DNA of 64,000 bases from Cryptomeria japonica (GCF_030272615.1 NC_081405.1:24163272-24227271), one strand, 5' to 3'. Numbered from the stretch's first letter, positions 36,646-48,200 are shown. The notes: generated by a model not told the origin, from the sequence alone. Made by a program: numbers and translations.

Positions 36646-37935
36646 TAGACACTTAAATTAATTATTTTAATTTATTTATTTAAATTCCTCGCATAATTAA
36701 TTTATTAATTTTTCCAATTCCTATTCCTTCTCAATATTAATTAAATATAATTAATGTTGTCACTATAGTCTATTGATTGATTTATTTAATCTACCTTTAT
36801 TCTTCTTCTAAAAACCCTAAAATCAATCTACCTTTATTCTTCTAAAAACCCTAAAATCAATTCTCTCCAAATTCCTCCTTTTAATTAATTAATTGATCCA
36901 GGCAATTCCTACAAATCATCTTTTCCTAATTCATCATTAACCTAATGAATTCTTATAGAAGCATCCCTAATCTCACTTATCATTATTCTTCTAATTTTTA
37001 ATTCCCTCCACTCGTTCTCTCTCCTATTCAAATCCTCCTACAAATCCCATTTGCCCTAATCCCACCTAATTATTCTTCTAATCCCTCTCCTAATGAGTTG
37101 CTAGTGGCTAATCCTCATGATTAACCACAAAGTCAACTCCTTGTCTCTTCCATCCAACCACCTTCCTTAAATACTCCTTTCCTAGGCGAATGTGAGATTT
37201 TCAAAAATCTCACATTCCTCTAGACATCTCTTCCCCCAAGGAATTATTAATTCCTCTTTATTCCTCCAATCCCTATGATTATCCCTTTTGAGGAATTTTT
37301 AATTCATCATCCCCATCTCTCAAGGAATATTTTATTTCTTTCTCTTCCCTAGGTACATTGGGAAGTCTTCCCAATGAACCTTGAGGAGGGTGGAGACAAG
37401 AAAGGCCTTTATGGCATATCTCTTGCTCTCCACACTTTTCTTGTCATCTCCTCTTGGGCTATGTGGGGGCTCACATGCAATCCTGACCCTTCATCTTGGA
37501 TCAATCATAGCCCTCCATTTCTTCTCCTCTTCTCCTATAAATTGGGTACCCCAACTCCCTTATTTGACATCTCCAATTTATCTAAGTTTATGTTGTCCAA
37601 TTGAGTCTAAGAAATCATCCATAGCACCCAAACTCTACTCAAATTTCCATTTATCCATCACTTAGCCAAATCTCTCATCCATTCCATCTCATTATCTTGT
37701 GCACAATCTTGGAGAGCCATCCACATTCAACAAGGGAGCCAATCCAATCAAGTCAAGGAGGGGGGCATATTTGGCTTCATAAAAGACTCAATCCGAAGGA
37801 GAAGGTATAGATTTGCAAGGTATAAATGGTCATTTTGTGTTTTTTTATGAACTTTTTTTGTGTGTTTTATGTGTTTGAATACTTTATTTGAATACGAACT
37901 ATTTAATCCTACCTTGCTCATTTTTCCCCTCTTCA
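36646..37935 (+). mobile_element. 3' LTR of element A
   Basis: 1,290 bp, TGTAGACAC...CCTCTTCA, uninterrupted copy of the split 5' LTR. TATAAATT at 37536-37543. Followed by the GTTAT duplication (37936-37940). Confidence 0.95.
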
Positions 37936-37964
37936 GTTATGATAGGAGAACAATGCAAGAAGAT

Positions 37965-38360
37965 TCAAATGATTTGAACCATCAATTGTGGAAGTTTTAG
38001 CCAACTGAGTAGTTTGAAATTGCATTTGCAATAAATGATACTAACAACATAATGATAGAGAAATAAATGAAAACATAAAAATAGTCCACTTTGGCTATTG
38101 TTCAAAGCTTTCACGTACATACCAATGTTGACACTTTGAAAAAGGTCCAAACTCTGATGTGTTAGTGTTGAGAGCGAACTGTTGAGTTGATCCATTGTAT
38201 CCATCATAAGGTATGTGCAATCCTTGAGAGCATTTTGGTTGTTTGTGTTTGTTGATTGCGCCTTAAGATCATCCACAAAATTATACACCTTCTTGGCCTC
38301 GTCCAAGCTTAATTCCACTGTGATACCGGCTAATTGGGACATATTTGTGATGAGAACCAA
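37965..38360 (-). pseudogene. Probable pectin methylesterase-inhibitor (PMEI) domain fragment
   Basis: The N-terminal part reads ITVELSLDEAKKVYNFVDDL then ALKDCTYLMMDTMDQLNSSL. The alternating helical pattern and the A-L-x-D-C-x-x-x-x-x-D-x-x-D-x-L-x-x-S-L core fit the PMEI / invertase-inhibitor four-helix domain, also found as the pro-region of pectin methylesterases. The N-terminal cysteine hairpin is absent and the frame degrades after about 95 residues, so this is a fragment. It is the only host-gene-like sequence in the window and lies in the 1.8 kb between elements A and D. Confidence 0.5.
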
Positions 38361-39749
38361 TTATGTCCTATTTTACCACCTATTATCCTTTTTCACATGC
38401 CTTCATATCGATTCCCATATTCCATTTTCATATAATTTATCATTGTATATGATTCAATATACATAAGTGATATTTAATTTATTTTTTAGATTAAATGTGA
38501 ATAAATAATATCATATTGTATTTATTAATATATCTTCCATTATGTCAAGAAAATAAATCTTTCAACATGTAGCTTCAAGGTGAAGATCTTCCTGTCACCA
38601 TTTATGCAGGAGCTTGGATTGTTATCATTTTACCATTTTATTTGGTTATTAGATCAGACATATAACATCACCATCTTTGTGTATGAAGAGCATTCCATGG
38701 TGGGCTTTCATGATTGCAAATGTCATCTTCTATTTCAATCACGTTAATTCCTTGCCATATAATATTTGCATTATTCCTATGAATTTAACCTCTTTTCTAT
38801 CTTCCATCTTAATTAGTGACTTCTAAAAGTGGACACATTGATCGGGAATGCAAACCAAATGGAGTAAAAAATCATGTGACAACTGTTTGAAAGAAACCAA
38901 AATCTACTTGTTGTTGTAACTGAACCATTTTCAATATGCATCCACTTCAGAACAATCAGTTTTGTGTTGCAATTTGCAGGCAGATGATGACGAATCTCAA
39001 AAATCCAAGACATGGGTTTTGTCCACAACAAGCCCAATTAAGTCTTTGCATGACAAAATCCGTGACAAAATCCTCAAAAAGTGATGGATCTAAAAGATAT
39101 AGGTGGTTTTCTAAACATAATATTTCCCGATTTATTGTTGCGGCCAAGATTCCACATTGAATTTGGGTGGCTATATTTTGTTGTTGTTTTGACCATATTA
39201 CCAGATCAATGCACAATTGTTCCTTAACCATTTCAAGTGATGCCAATAACTAAAACCAACTAGAGAAGGAAGAATATGATGGAGAATAGTTGTGATAAAG
39301 GATGCGCTATTTGGAAGAAACCATACATCCTATTTTGTACTCGTGGTTATAATAGATATGTTTTTGTTCAGCAGTGTTGGTGACGTGGACTCCACTTCAG
39401 CAGCATAATCTCCCTTGCTTTTTGTTTTCTAACAACCACCATAACAACTGCATTTACTATCATTATTCTTCTTCCCGCTTCTTCTATTTTCTTCTATCTT
39501 CTTCTTCGATGTATCTAGACTCATATTGTGTGTTCTGAAAGCTTCTCCCGTAGGTTTGGTGGGAGCTCTGTTTTGCTAAAATTTTAATAAAATGTATACT
39601 CTGTTTTAACAAAAAGGGGCATGTATGAAATGAAGCACATGCAGTTCTGTAAGAAAACAGGGCATTAATATAAATCTATCTTTTATTTACAACAACTGTT
39701 ATTTCAAACTTCTGGCTGATCTATTTCATCATTTTGGGGTTTGTTTGTG
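38361..39749. other. Non-element DNA, no gene recognised
   Basis: Not obviously part of A or D. Short open frames on both strands (for example 38813-39246 minus, 38936-39160 plus) overlap each other and show no domain I can defend. Confidence 0.4.
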
Positions 39750-40531
39750 TTCATGGTGAAAATGGATAACAATAATAACAATATTGAAAGGCTAAATGAA
39801 TTCAACCACTAAACCCTAGCCTAACAATCAACAAAGATCCACCATAACATATGAAGATTACCTAAGACAATGCAAATCACATGAAATCACAAAGATTATA
39901 CCATCACATGCCCAATAGGGTTTTGATCTCCATTCTTCCTATCTCCATTGATCTTGCTTGATATATTTGCTCTCAGATTTTATATGCACAAGAGCTCAAC
40001 AAAGAACGGAATGTGGTTGCAAGTAGGATCGTAGTGTAGCCAAGTCTTCAAGATTAGGTCATTAGCATGAGTGATTAGGGTTTGACAATGAAGAAAGCAT
40101 CTTCTTAAATAGAAGACACAATATGAAATGGAGGGTTAAGATTGAGAGATGTAAAAAAAGAGGTCGGCTAGGATTAGAGGGTAGGTAAAAGAAATACCAA
40201 AATAATGAAAGAGGTAGGTAGTGTATGAATTAAGAGATGAATGACATGTGTCATGGGTAGAAAAAGCTAATGAATTAATTAAATAAATAAAGATTTATTT
40301 AATAAATAGAAGAAGTAGGATAATTAAATAAATAAAAATATTTATTTAATTTAGGAAAAGGATAATTTAAATAAATAAATGTATTTATTTAAATGAGAAA
40401 TAAGGCTAGAAGAGGTTAAATGAATTAATTAAATAAATAAAGATTTATTTAATTAATAGAAGAATTAGGCTTAGGTAATTAAATAAATAAAATATTTATT
40501 TAATTAGACTGGACAATTTTAGGTGTCTACA
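39750..40531 (-). mobile_element. 3' LTR of element D
   Basis: On the minus strand it starts TGTAGACACCTAAAATTG at 40531 directly after the polypurine tract. Its U3 is made of ATTTATTTAATTAA palindromes (40,268-40,510) and a TATTTAAG box lies near 40,108. The outer end is approximate because the partner LTR is outside the window. Confidence 0.7.
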
Positions 40532-40577
40532 TTTTGCCCCTCTTTGAGACAATGCGGCTTGTCGCATTGTTTCAAAG
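40532..40577 (-). promoter_or_regulatory. Polypurine tract and overlapping stem-loop 2 (element D)
   Basis: The minus strand reads CAAAGAGGGGCAAAA before the LTR. Just upstream, CTTTGAGACAATGCG (40542-40556) pairs with CGCATTGTTTCAAAG (40563-40577): a 15-bp stem with a single G-T pair, whose 3' side ends in the first bases of the polypurine tract. Element C has the equivalent stem at 62919-62954. Confidence 0.8.
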
Positions 40578-40630
40578 AAGATAAGATGAACTGATACAGA
40601 GTTTCCCCAAGATGGGAATGATATGCCCCC

Positions 40631-40679
40631 TCGAGAGATTGGATGAAAATGTCTGAAAAGATTGCAGACAATCTCTCGA
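40631..40679 (-). other. Stem-loop 1 upstream of the polypurine tract (element D)
   Basis: TCGAGAGATTG (40631-40641) pairs perfectly with CAATCTCTCGA (40669-40679). On the element strand it is followed by GGGGGCATAT, as in elements A and C. Confidence 0.75.
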
Positions 40680-40778
40680 TAAGAAAGAAAGGCTAGAATG
40701 GATAGACCGGATAAAGTGACAGAGTCACGGGATGAAGAAGACTGACTCGGGAAAATGCAGGCGAGGGCTAGGGTAGGC

Positions 40779-40785
40779 TATAAGA
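40779..40785 (+). promoter_or_regulatory. Candidate TATA box of the antisense PMD gene (element D)
   Basis: TATAAGA in a locally GC-richer stretch, plus strand, about 960 bp before the PMD start codon. Downstream a donor-like CCG/GTAAGT occurs at 40941/40942 and an acceptor-like TTATTTGACTGCAG ends at 41727, 11 bases before the ATG. Together these suggest a short non-coding first exon and an intron. Prediction only. Confidence 0.45.
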
Positions 40786-41044
40786 TAGACCACGAGCAAA
40801 AGATATCCTCATTGTCATCTACACCTCCACGAGATCACAGTGCAGAGCGAGCAAAGAGCAGTAGCAATCAGCAGCGATGGCTTTCGTACATAGATTCGAC
40901 CGCGTTCGATGATTTCAGAGGCCAGCAGAGGTAGGAGAGCCGGTAAGTACCACCAAACCTCCTCGTACTTTGACGCATTTCAATTTTGTCATTAATGCAT
41001 GGTAGCTTAGCAATAAATGTGCTTAGGAATAGGGCACAAAAAAG

Positions 41045-41290
41045 TGCAAAAACGTGCAACCGCGTCTGTGTCGGTGCCAGGCGCGTCTGTGTCCGCCAGG
41101 CGCGTCTGTGTCTGGAACCGCGTTTGTGCTTGATGCGGGCGCGTCTACGTCCTGAAGGGGCGTTTGTGTGCCAAAGTCGCGTTTGTGAATAGTTTAGGCA
41201 CGTTTATGTCATACAGGCGCATCTGCATTGTGTAGGCGCGCTTGTGCAGTCAAGAGGCGCGTTTGTGAGTTTAAAGCACGTTTATGTCAG
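41045..41290 (+). promoter_or_regulatory. CG-rich motif cluster in the putative PMD intron (element D)
   Basis: About twelve copies of GGCGCGTTTGTG-like words (GCGTCTGTGT, GCGTTTGTGC, CACGTTTATGTC and variants), one every 18-25 bases. It is placed like the CG-motif cluster of element A, 5' of the PMD gene. Confidence 0.65.
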
Positions 41291-41415
41291 AAAATGCAAG
41301 TTTTTAGTCTTCTAGGTCAAATCTACAATTCTGTGATGAACATACGCTGTCGATTGGATAAGCTGCTGAGAGGATACACTCAAGCAGGTCCTCTAGGAAG
41401 ACTAGGATAGATCAA

Positions 41416-41692
41416 GGCACTTTGTGATGAACAGTGAGTACCAAGATAAAGTACTTTGTGATGAACAGGGAGTACTAAAATATGAGCAGCACTTTGTGAT
41501 GAACAGGGAGTGCAAAATGTGAGTAACACTTTGTGATGAACAGGGAATGTCACACACGTAGTACTTTGTGATGAACAGGGAGCACTACTAGGATAGATAG
41601 CAACACTTTGTGATGAACAGTGAGTGTCACTAGGATAAATAACCATATGCATTTAGATAGCAAGTAGCATTTTGTAATAAACAGTGAATGCC
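41416..41692 (+). repeat. Array of seven small stem-loop repeats with covarying stems
   Basis: Seven copies of a 13-15-base loop (TTGTGATGAACAG followed by GG or TG; the last copy has TTGTAATAAACAG), each between short inverted arms. Arms: GGCACT/AGTACC (41416/41437), AGTACT/AGTACT (41450/41471), GCACT/AGTGC (41489/41509), ACACT/AATGT (41526/41546), GTAGTACT/AGCACTAC (41558/41581), ACACT/AGTGT (41603/41623), GCATT/AATGC (41667/41687). Where one arm differs between copies the other usually differs to match. The array ends 47 bp before the PMD start codon. Confidence 0.85.
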
Positions 41693-41738
41693 ACGATGAC
41701 TGACATGATTGATTATTTGACTGCAGGAGTATCTGCCT

Positions 41739-43586
41739 ATGCTAGAGTCACGGGAGAGATTCCCGTCCACACAGAGGTTGCGACCAGAGTTATCATTTCA
41801 GGACAGAGCTTCCATTGAGGAGATGGGATTGAGACACGTATTATATGTGCCTGAGTTTCGGGCAAACATGGGTTTGCTGACTGCGCTGGCCGAGAGATGG
41901 CACTCCGAGACTTGCACTTTTCATTTTCCGATGGGGGAGATGACAGTGACCCTCGAGGATGTCTATAGAATATTGCATATACCGATCGATGGAGAGCTGA
42001 TCCCATACGATCGTGACGGAGACAGGGAGGCTTTGAGACGGGTGTTCCAGGATCCCGGGCTAGAGATGAGAGCAGGGTTCCTGTGTCTGGACAGGGCGAC
42101 ACAGGGGTTGGCAGTGGGCTGGGGAGGAGCACTGGAGATATTGGTGACTGAGCACACCAGGTATGCATGGGGTCCATGTGTCTTGGCACATCTGTATTAT
42201 GAGCTTCACCAGTTCGTCTACCATGGATCAGTGGGACTGGGTTGTGGAGTGACACTGCTACAGGTGTGGGCATACAAGCATCTGCCTATCACACGGCCGA
42301 TACACTTCAGGGGCAGAGGTCAGGGGCAAAGCTTTGTGCATCTTTATGATATGATTACTTCACAGCCTCGGATTGGCAGGTTAGAGCACTGGAGGCGTGT
42401 GATAGATGACATTGATGTAGTCATCTGGAGGCCGTACCTGGGGTGCGAGGAGTGGGAGGATGATGCAGTGGAGCTACCTTATACCTTCAGGAGCAGATAT
42501 TTGATTGGGCGGACACCTTACATACTGGAGAGACAGCTGGTGGATAGGGTTGGCAGACAGTTTGGCAAGATCCAGAGGATGCCACGAGGCTCGGGTATGT
42601 ATGCCCGCACAGTGAGGGATCAAGCGCAGTTCGGGCCGTTATTATCATATGATCAGGCCATCACACAGCTGGCAGAGATGATGCCCCTACCCTGGGATAT
42701 GTGGCCAGAGATTGAGGATGCAGGTATGGATGCAGAGTATACAGCTTACTGGGCAGAGCATCCATTCCCTCGACTGACAGATCTAGGGGAGCTACTGGAG
42801 GGAGAGGTAGGACGAGATGATGATGAGGACGGTGGGGGTGATGGAGGCAGAGGCCGACGGAGGTGGAGGGGAGTAGTGGGGGAGAGGAGGGTGGCACCTC
42901 GGAGGGAGGGTGGACAGGAGGGACAGGCCCAGGTGGTGAGGGGTCACGGTGGAGTGCCCCTGCAGATACCAGCAGCACAGGGTCCTAGGGCACAGGGATA
43001 GAGACAGGGACAGGTGCAAGGATAGGTGCCAGGGCATGTACAGAGACAGGTACCCATTCAGCTACCAGCACAGGTACAGGGACAGCCACAGGCAGGGGCA
43101 GAGGGCGGGGATCCAGAGGAGGATGAGCTGATTGAGCTCAGGGAGATCTGCCAGGGCCAAGCAGATGAGATCCAGGATCTGGAGCGGGAGAGGGACCGAC
43201 TCAGGACTAGGCTCAGGGATACTGAGCGGGAGAGGGATCAGGCGATTCAGTGCTATACTGAGGCTGAGACCGCACTGAGGGCAGGGAGACAGGCGGCGGA
43301 GGACACAGGAGCAGGCTACGCATATGTCCTGCGAGCCGGAGAGGAGATTGCCTACTGGAGGGACCTGTATTATGGTGTCATGCCAGCAGATCAGCGGGCG
43401 AGGAGCTTTCATAGACCATCGTGGACAGCGACGACTACGGGAGGGAGTCGGAGGAGACAGGCATCGAGTGGTGGGGTCATGGGTCCTCCACCACCACCAG
43501 ACAGGCAGGGTGATCCTGGAGCGAGTCCGTCTAGAGCTCAGATTCCGTCGAGGCCAGGCGGCTCTGAGGGAGGGAGTTCATCATAG
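41739..43586 (+). pseudogene. Antisense plant mobile domain (PMD) protein of element D, two in-frame TAG stops
   Basis: A 615-codon frame. Residues about 1-330 form a PMD: ERWHSETCTFHFPMGEMTVT, LEDVYRILHIPIDG, and Trp-rich later blocks (AYKHLPITRP, WRPYLGCEEWED). Residues about 355-400 are acidic then Gly/Arg-rich, followed by a Gln/Pro-rich linker, a charged coiled coil (about 462-510, LERERDRLRTRLRDTERERD) and a Pro/Gly/Ser-rich tail. TAG codons at 42999-43001 and 43023-43025 lie in the Gln-rich linker and are probably CAG-to-TAG changes. It is encoded opposite to gag-pol, between pol and the 3' LTR. Host PMD proteins work in the nucleus in silencing and gene expression; here a role in countering or using host control is inference. 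The ATG at 41739 is chosen because an acceptor-like AG precedes it and the PMD begins within 20 residues. Confidence 0.85.
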
Positions 43587-45271
43587 CCATAGAGGGCTCC
43601 CTTGTATTAGTATTTGTACCATCTTTTTGTATTGTAGACACCTGCGGGTGATTTTGTAGCCATATGATTCTTTTGACATCATTGTATCATGACACATTTG
43701 ATTATATATGAGAGATGATTCATTTTTACGGCAGCTATATGCATGTGTACCTATGTGATGAGATGTTCTTAGAATTTATGCTTATGATATGGATGCAAAT
43801 ATGTATATGACATAATGCAATATTTTTGTTCTTTTATGTTGTATATGTGATGCATGACGCAAATGTGAATGTATGTAATGCATATGAATATGATAATGCA
43901 AATGTAAATTGTGCTAATAGGTGTTGTGTGCAGGATGTGATGCAGTTGTGATATCTATATGTATGTATGAAATGCTTATATGTGGTAATGCCGGTGCAAC
44001 TACATGAAATGCAAATGTTTTTGGTGTGTCATTATACTCAGTCATGTGATAGCAGGCTACGCGGACTCGAGAAGGATGATGGAAGTCGATCAAGAAAGGG
44101 GGATGGAAGACAGAAGATATGAAAGTGAAAGAGCTTCTTGTGCGTTATCATCATTGAGCTTTATTATGGCAAGTAGGTTATGACAATCGAGGCATATGTT
44201 CGACCCAGAAAGTCATTGTACCTATTTGCATGGAGATAAGACAGTCACAAACAAGGAATGCCCTAGTTCATACTAGACTCACAGTGTCCTCATATCCTTG
44301 GACAAGTCATAGCATTACTAAGAGACAATCCACAGACAGCAAATGCAAATAGGTGACGATACCCCACCCTCGCCTTTCTAGTCAAAAACAACCTGGAGAT
44401 AGAATCTCTAGTCAGAGACATCCTGGAAAAGCTAAAAGACATGTCACCAAAAAGATGAAATCAAAAGAAAACCAAGACTCGACACCAACATCCACTGTAG
44501 TCCTCAAGTTTAGTGTCTCTTGTCACTTGTATAAGTCATGTTTGATTGTGGTCACAATGTTCACTTTCACAAAAAGGATAGATAGCACTGAACCATATGT
44601 TGTCTGAGTCTGTTGAAAGATTTGATTTTGTTGAAGCCCATTGTTGCTATTGTGTCTCATCTGAAACTGACTGAATCCATGAAACTAATACTTTATTGCG
44701 GAGAAGATGAAACTTTATTGCGGATCTGTGATGCAAATGTTGCTTTATTGTGGATTGTGTGCGGATAGACTGAAGGAAGCTGGAAGAAACTGTACTCCTC
44801 GAAACATGTGATGTTCTTAGTTCCACACCCATCACTAGACGTAGGATTTGTCTTAGCCACAGATAGGATCTGATTTATTATGGATGGAAAGGGATGCGAA
44901 AAGGGAGGTTTATTATGAATGGCTAACCAATCTTGGGTAGATCAATAACAAGCCATGATGGGACTGGGTAAGTTTATTATGAATGAATAGGATGTGAGTG
45001 TGTGCAAAGTGAAAGGATGAAAGAGAATCCTGAAGGAGAGAGGAGCAAAGTCTCTACGCATGGCGCTGGTGACCCAGTTTTCACCATGGTACTTGCCCAG
45101 GGTGCCACCGAAGTGGTTTTCACTGTTGGACGAAATTATTTCTCTTTACTTTTTTCGATTTTTCAATTTTTTTGTGTCACAAGGCGCCTGTTTGCCAGGT
45201 TTTCACCAAGTAACCAATTTTTTTGTTTTATAATTTTTTTTGTATTTTTTGAATTAGGATATTCCGAAGAG
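43587..45271. other. Element D spacer between PMD gene and pol
   Basis: TGCATATG/AATATG-rich stretch (43,730-44,040), then low-complexity DNA with recurrent TTTATTGCGGA and TTTATTATGAATG words (44,690-44,990). The minus-strand block at 45,210-45,060 (GGTGAAAACCTGGC ... GTGAAAACCACTTCGGTGGC) is shared with element A after pol. No gene. Confidence 0.6.
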
Positions 45272-48200
45272 CTATGTGTAGAACCTGCGAAGGTGCATGC
45301 TATTGATAGGATCCTCCAAAGGTTCACCTTCTGTAGTTGAGAGCTGATATGCCCCAGATCCATATACCGTTGTGATGATGTAAGGACCAAGCCAATTTGG
45401 TTCAAACTTGCCCTTCTTCTCTCTGTCTTGCTGATTCTTGGGGTTTTCTCTGAGGAATAAGTCACCTACCTCAAATGTGCGAGGCTTGACTTTGTGATTG
45501 TAGTTGTGACTCATTCGCTGTTGGTAAGCCTTAAGATGATTAAAAGCAGTTTGTCTCCATTCATCCAGCAGTTCTAGTTCTTGTAAGCGAGAGACCCTGT
45601 AATCTTCATTGTTGATGATGTTTTGCAAAGAGACCCATAAAGAAGGTAACTCGACCTCAATAGGCAAGATGGCTTCAGCACCGTAGACAAGTGAGTAGGG
45701 TGTAGCTCCTGTAGGTGTGTGGACACTTGTGCGGTAGGCCCAAAGTGCAGGATTGAGTTGGATATGCCAGTTACGGCCAGCGTCATCGACTATCTTTTTG
45801 AGGATTTTAAGAATTGTTTTATTAGACGCCTCATCTTGGCCATTACCTTGGGGGTAATATGGTGTGGAGAAATGATGGGAGATATGGAAGCGCTCACAGA
45901 GTTCACGAACATCGTGATTTTTAAAGGGACGCCCGTTATCAGTGATAATGGAATTGGGAATACCATATCGGCAAATGATGTAGTTCAAGATGAAGGTAGC
46001 AATTTGTTTTCCAGTGACTTGTGTGAGAGGCACGGCTTCAATCCATTTTGTGAAATACTCTGTGGCTGTGATAATGAATTTATGACCATTAGAAGAAGGA
46101 GCGTGAATCTTGCCTATGAGATCGAGTCCCCACTGACAAAAGGGCCAAGGAGACGTAAGTGGTTGTAGTTCTTGTGCTGGTGCATGTATGAGATCTCCAT
46201 GAATTTGACATTGCTTACATTTCTTGACAAATTGATATGAGTCTTTTTCCATATTGGGCCAGTAATATCCAGTCCTGATGAGTTTCTTGGCCAAGGTAGG
46301 ACCACTAGCATGCGGACCACATATCCCTTCATGCACTTCACGTAACGCAATCTGAGCTTCATCGCTTTCTAAACATCTAAGAAGAGTGCCATCTAGACCT
46401 CGTCGGTATAGGATATCAGCTAGAATGACATATCGAGAGGATTGGCGAATGAAAGTGTGGCGTTGGTTGTTTGATAGATCAGGAGGTAAGATATTGTCGC
46501 GAAGGTATGTGAATATGGACCCATATAACTGGGATTCAGGACCAACAACGCATATCATTTCAGTAGGAGTGATCTCATATGAAGGAACCAACAGGTTGTC
46601 CACTAACAACTCATAGCAAGTTTCATTTTGAGGCAGGTCAATTAGTGAAGCGATTGTAGCCATGGCATCTACAGCACGATTCTGCTCTGTTGGTATCTGC
46701 TCAAAATCTATCTTTGTGAAGTGTTGTTTTAAATCATCCACCATTTGCTTGTAAGGCATTAATTTTTCATCTTTTGTTTGGTAATCATCAGTTGCTTGAC
46801 AGATGACAAGTTGAGAATCCCCAAAAACACGAAGTTCTTAGATCTTCCACTGAACTGCAATTCGTAATCCAGTTGTTAATGCCTCATATTCCGCTATATT
46901 GTTAGTGCAAGGAAATGATAAGCGGTATGATTTTGGTATAGAATCGCTTTGAGGAGTTATAAAGAGAATACCAGCTCCTGCCCCATGCTGTGTGTATGAG
47001 TCGTCAAAGTATAATTGCCATGGCTTTGCATGTGATATTGTTAGAATGGATTCATCTGGAAATTCTGAATTTAGAGGAGCATCATCTATCATGGGAGCAT
47101 CTGCTAATTGATCCGCGATTGCTTGTCCTTTTATTGCTTTTCTATCCACATACTCGATGTCAAACTCACTCAGGATCATTACCCATTTGGCCAGTCGCCC
47201 AGTAAGTGTAGCTTTGTTGAGAAGATATTTTACTGGATCAATTCTTGCAATCAACTTAGTCTTATGAGTGAGCATATAATGGCGTAATTTCTGCGAAGCA
47301 AAGACCACAGCGAGACATGCACGCTCGATCGGTGTGTAGTTTAGCTCATATCCCACCAATGTGCGACTGATATAGTATACTGCTTTTTCCTTGCCGTCAG
47401 CTATTTGTTGTGCTAGGAGTGCCCCCAGTGCCGTTGGAGTAGCTGATATGTATAGTAACAAAGGCTGATCTAGAACTGGTGGCATCAAAACTGGCGGATT
47501 TAAAAGATAATCTTTGAGCGTCTGAAAAGCTTGTTGACAGTTATCATCCCATTTGAACTTGATATTTTTATGTAGCAGGTGCTGGAAAGGATTACACTTA
47601 TCTGCAAGTTGTGCTATGAATCTTCGTATAGACTGGAGTCTCCCTTGTAAGGATCGAAGTTGACTGATATTTCTGGGTGGTGGCATGTCCAAGATAGCCT
47701 TGACTTTTGCTGGATCGGCTTCGATTCCTCTTTTAGACACAATGAATCCTAGGAGCTTCCCGGAGGTTACTCCAAAGACACATTTCTTGGGGTTTAATCT
47801 TACCTTGCATTTTTCCAACCGATCAAAGACGACTGAAAGTATGTCCAAATGTGTATCTCTATCTATTGATTTACCCAAGAGATCATCAACATAATCTTCC
47901 ACAGTTATGTGCATGAGATCATGAAAGATAGTGGTCATTGCTCTTTGATATGTAGCACCTGCATTTTTTAGCCCAAAGGGCATGACATTCCAACAGAAAG
48001 TTCCCCATGGACAAGTGAATGATGTTTTGTGTTGATCCTCGGGTGCAATCCTGATTTGATTATAGCCAGAAAATCCATCCATTAAAGATAACATTTCGTG
48101 ACCTGCTGTGAGATCAACAATCAAGTCGATATTTGGTAATGGGAAGTCATCTTTCGGACAAGCTTTGTTGATGTCTCTGAAATCTGTACATATTCTGATG

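Larger units (their letters stand above)
9350..37935 (+). mobile_element. Element A: decayed Tat-like Ty3/gypsy retrotransposon with three nested insertions
   Basis: Complete element with 5' LTR (9350-18450, split by element B), primer-binding site, long leader, gag, pol with dual RNase H, a long 3' spacer holding an antisense plant-mobile-domain pseudogene, polypurine tract and 3' LTR (36646-37935). It is flanked by the 5-bp duplication GTTAT. Without its three insertions it would be about 17.7 kb, within the large size range of Tat relatives. The Tat assignment rests on the archaeal-type RNase H following the RT/RNase H (28,090-28,390). It is inactive: gag and pol contain numerous stops and frame breaks. 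It sits in the gag of the copia element. Confidence 0.9.

Noticed and set aside
38936-39160. Plus-strand frame with RYRWFSKHNISRF, slightly like the linker of pectin methylesterases
   Set aside because: It is on the opposite strand to the PMEI-like fragment and no catalytic-domain motif follows. Similarity is too short.
41416-41692. GTGATGA in the repeat loops resembles a C box of snoRNAs
   Set aside because: No matching D box (CTGA) closes the units, and arms are only 5-8 bp, so a C/D snoRNA cluster is not supported.
41737-42273. Long minus-strand open frame opposite the PMD gene
   Set aside because: It is a shadow of the GC-richer PMD coding strand; composition is Pro/Ser/His-biased and no domain fits.
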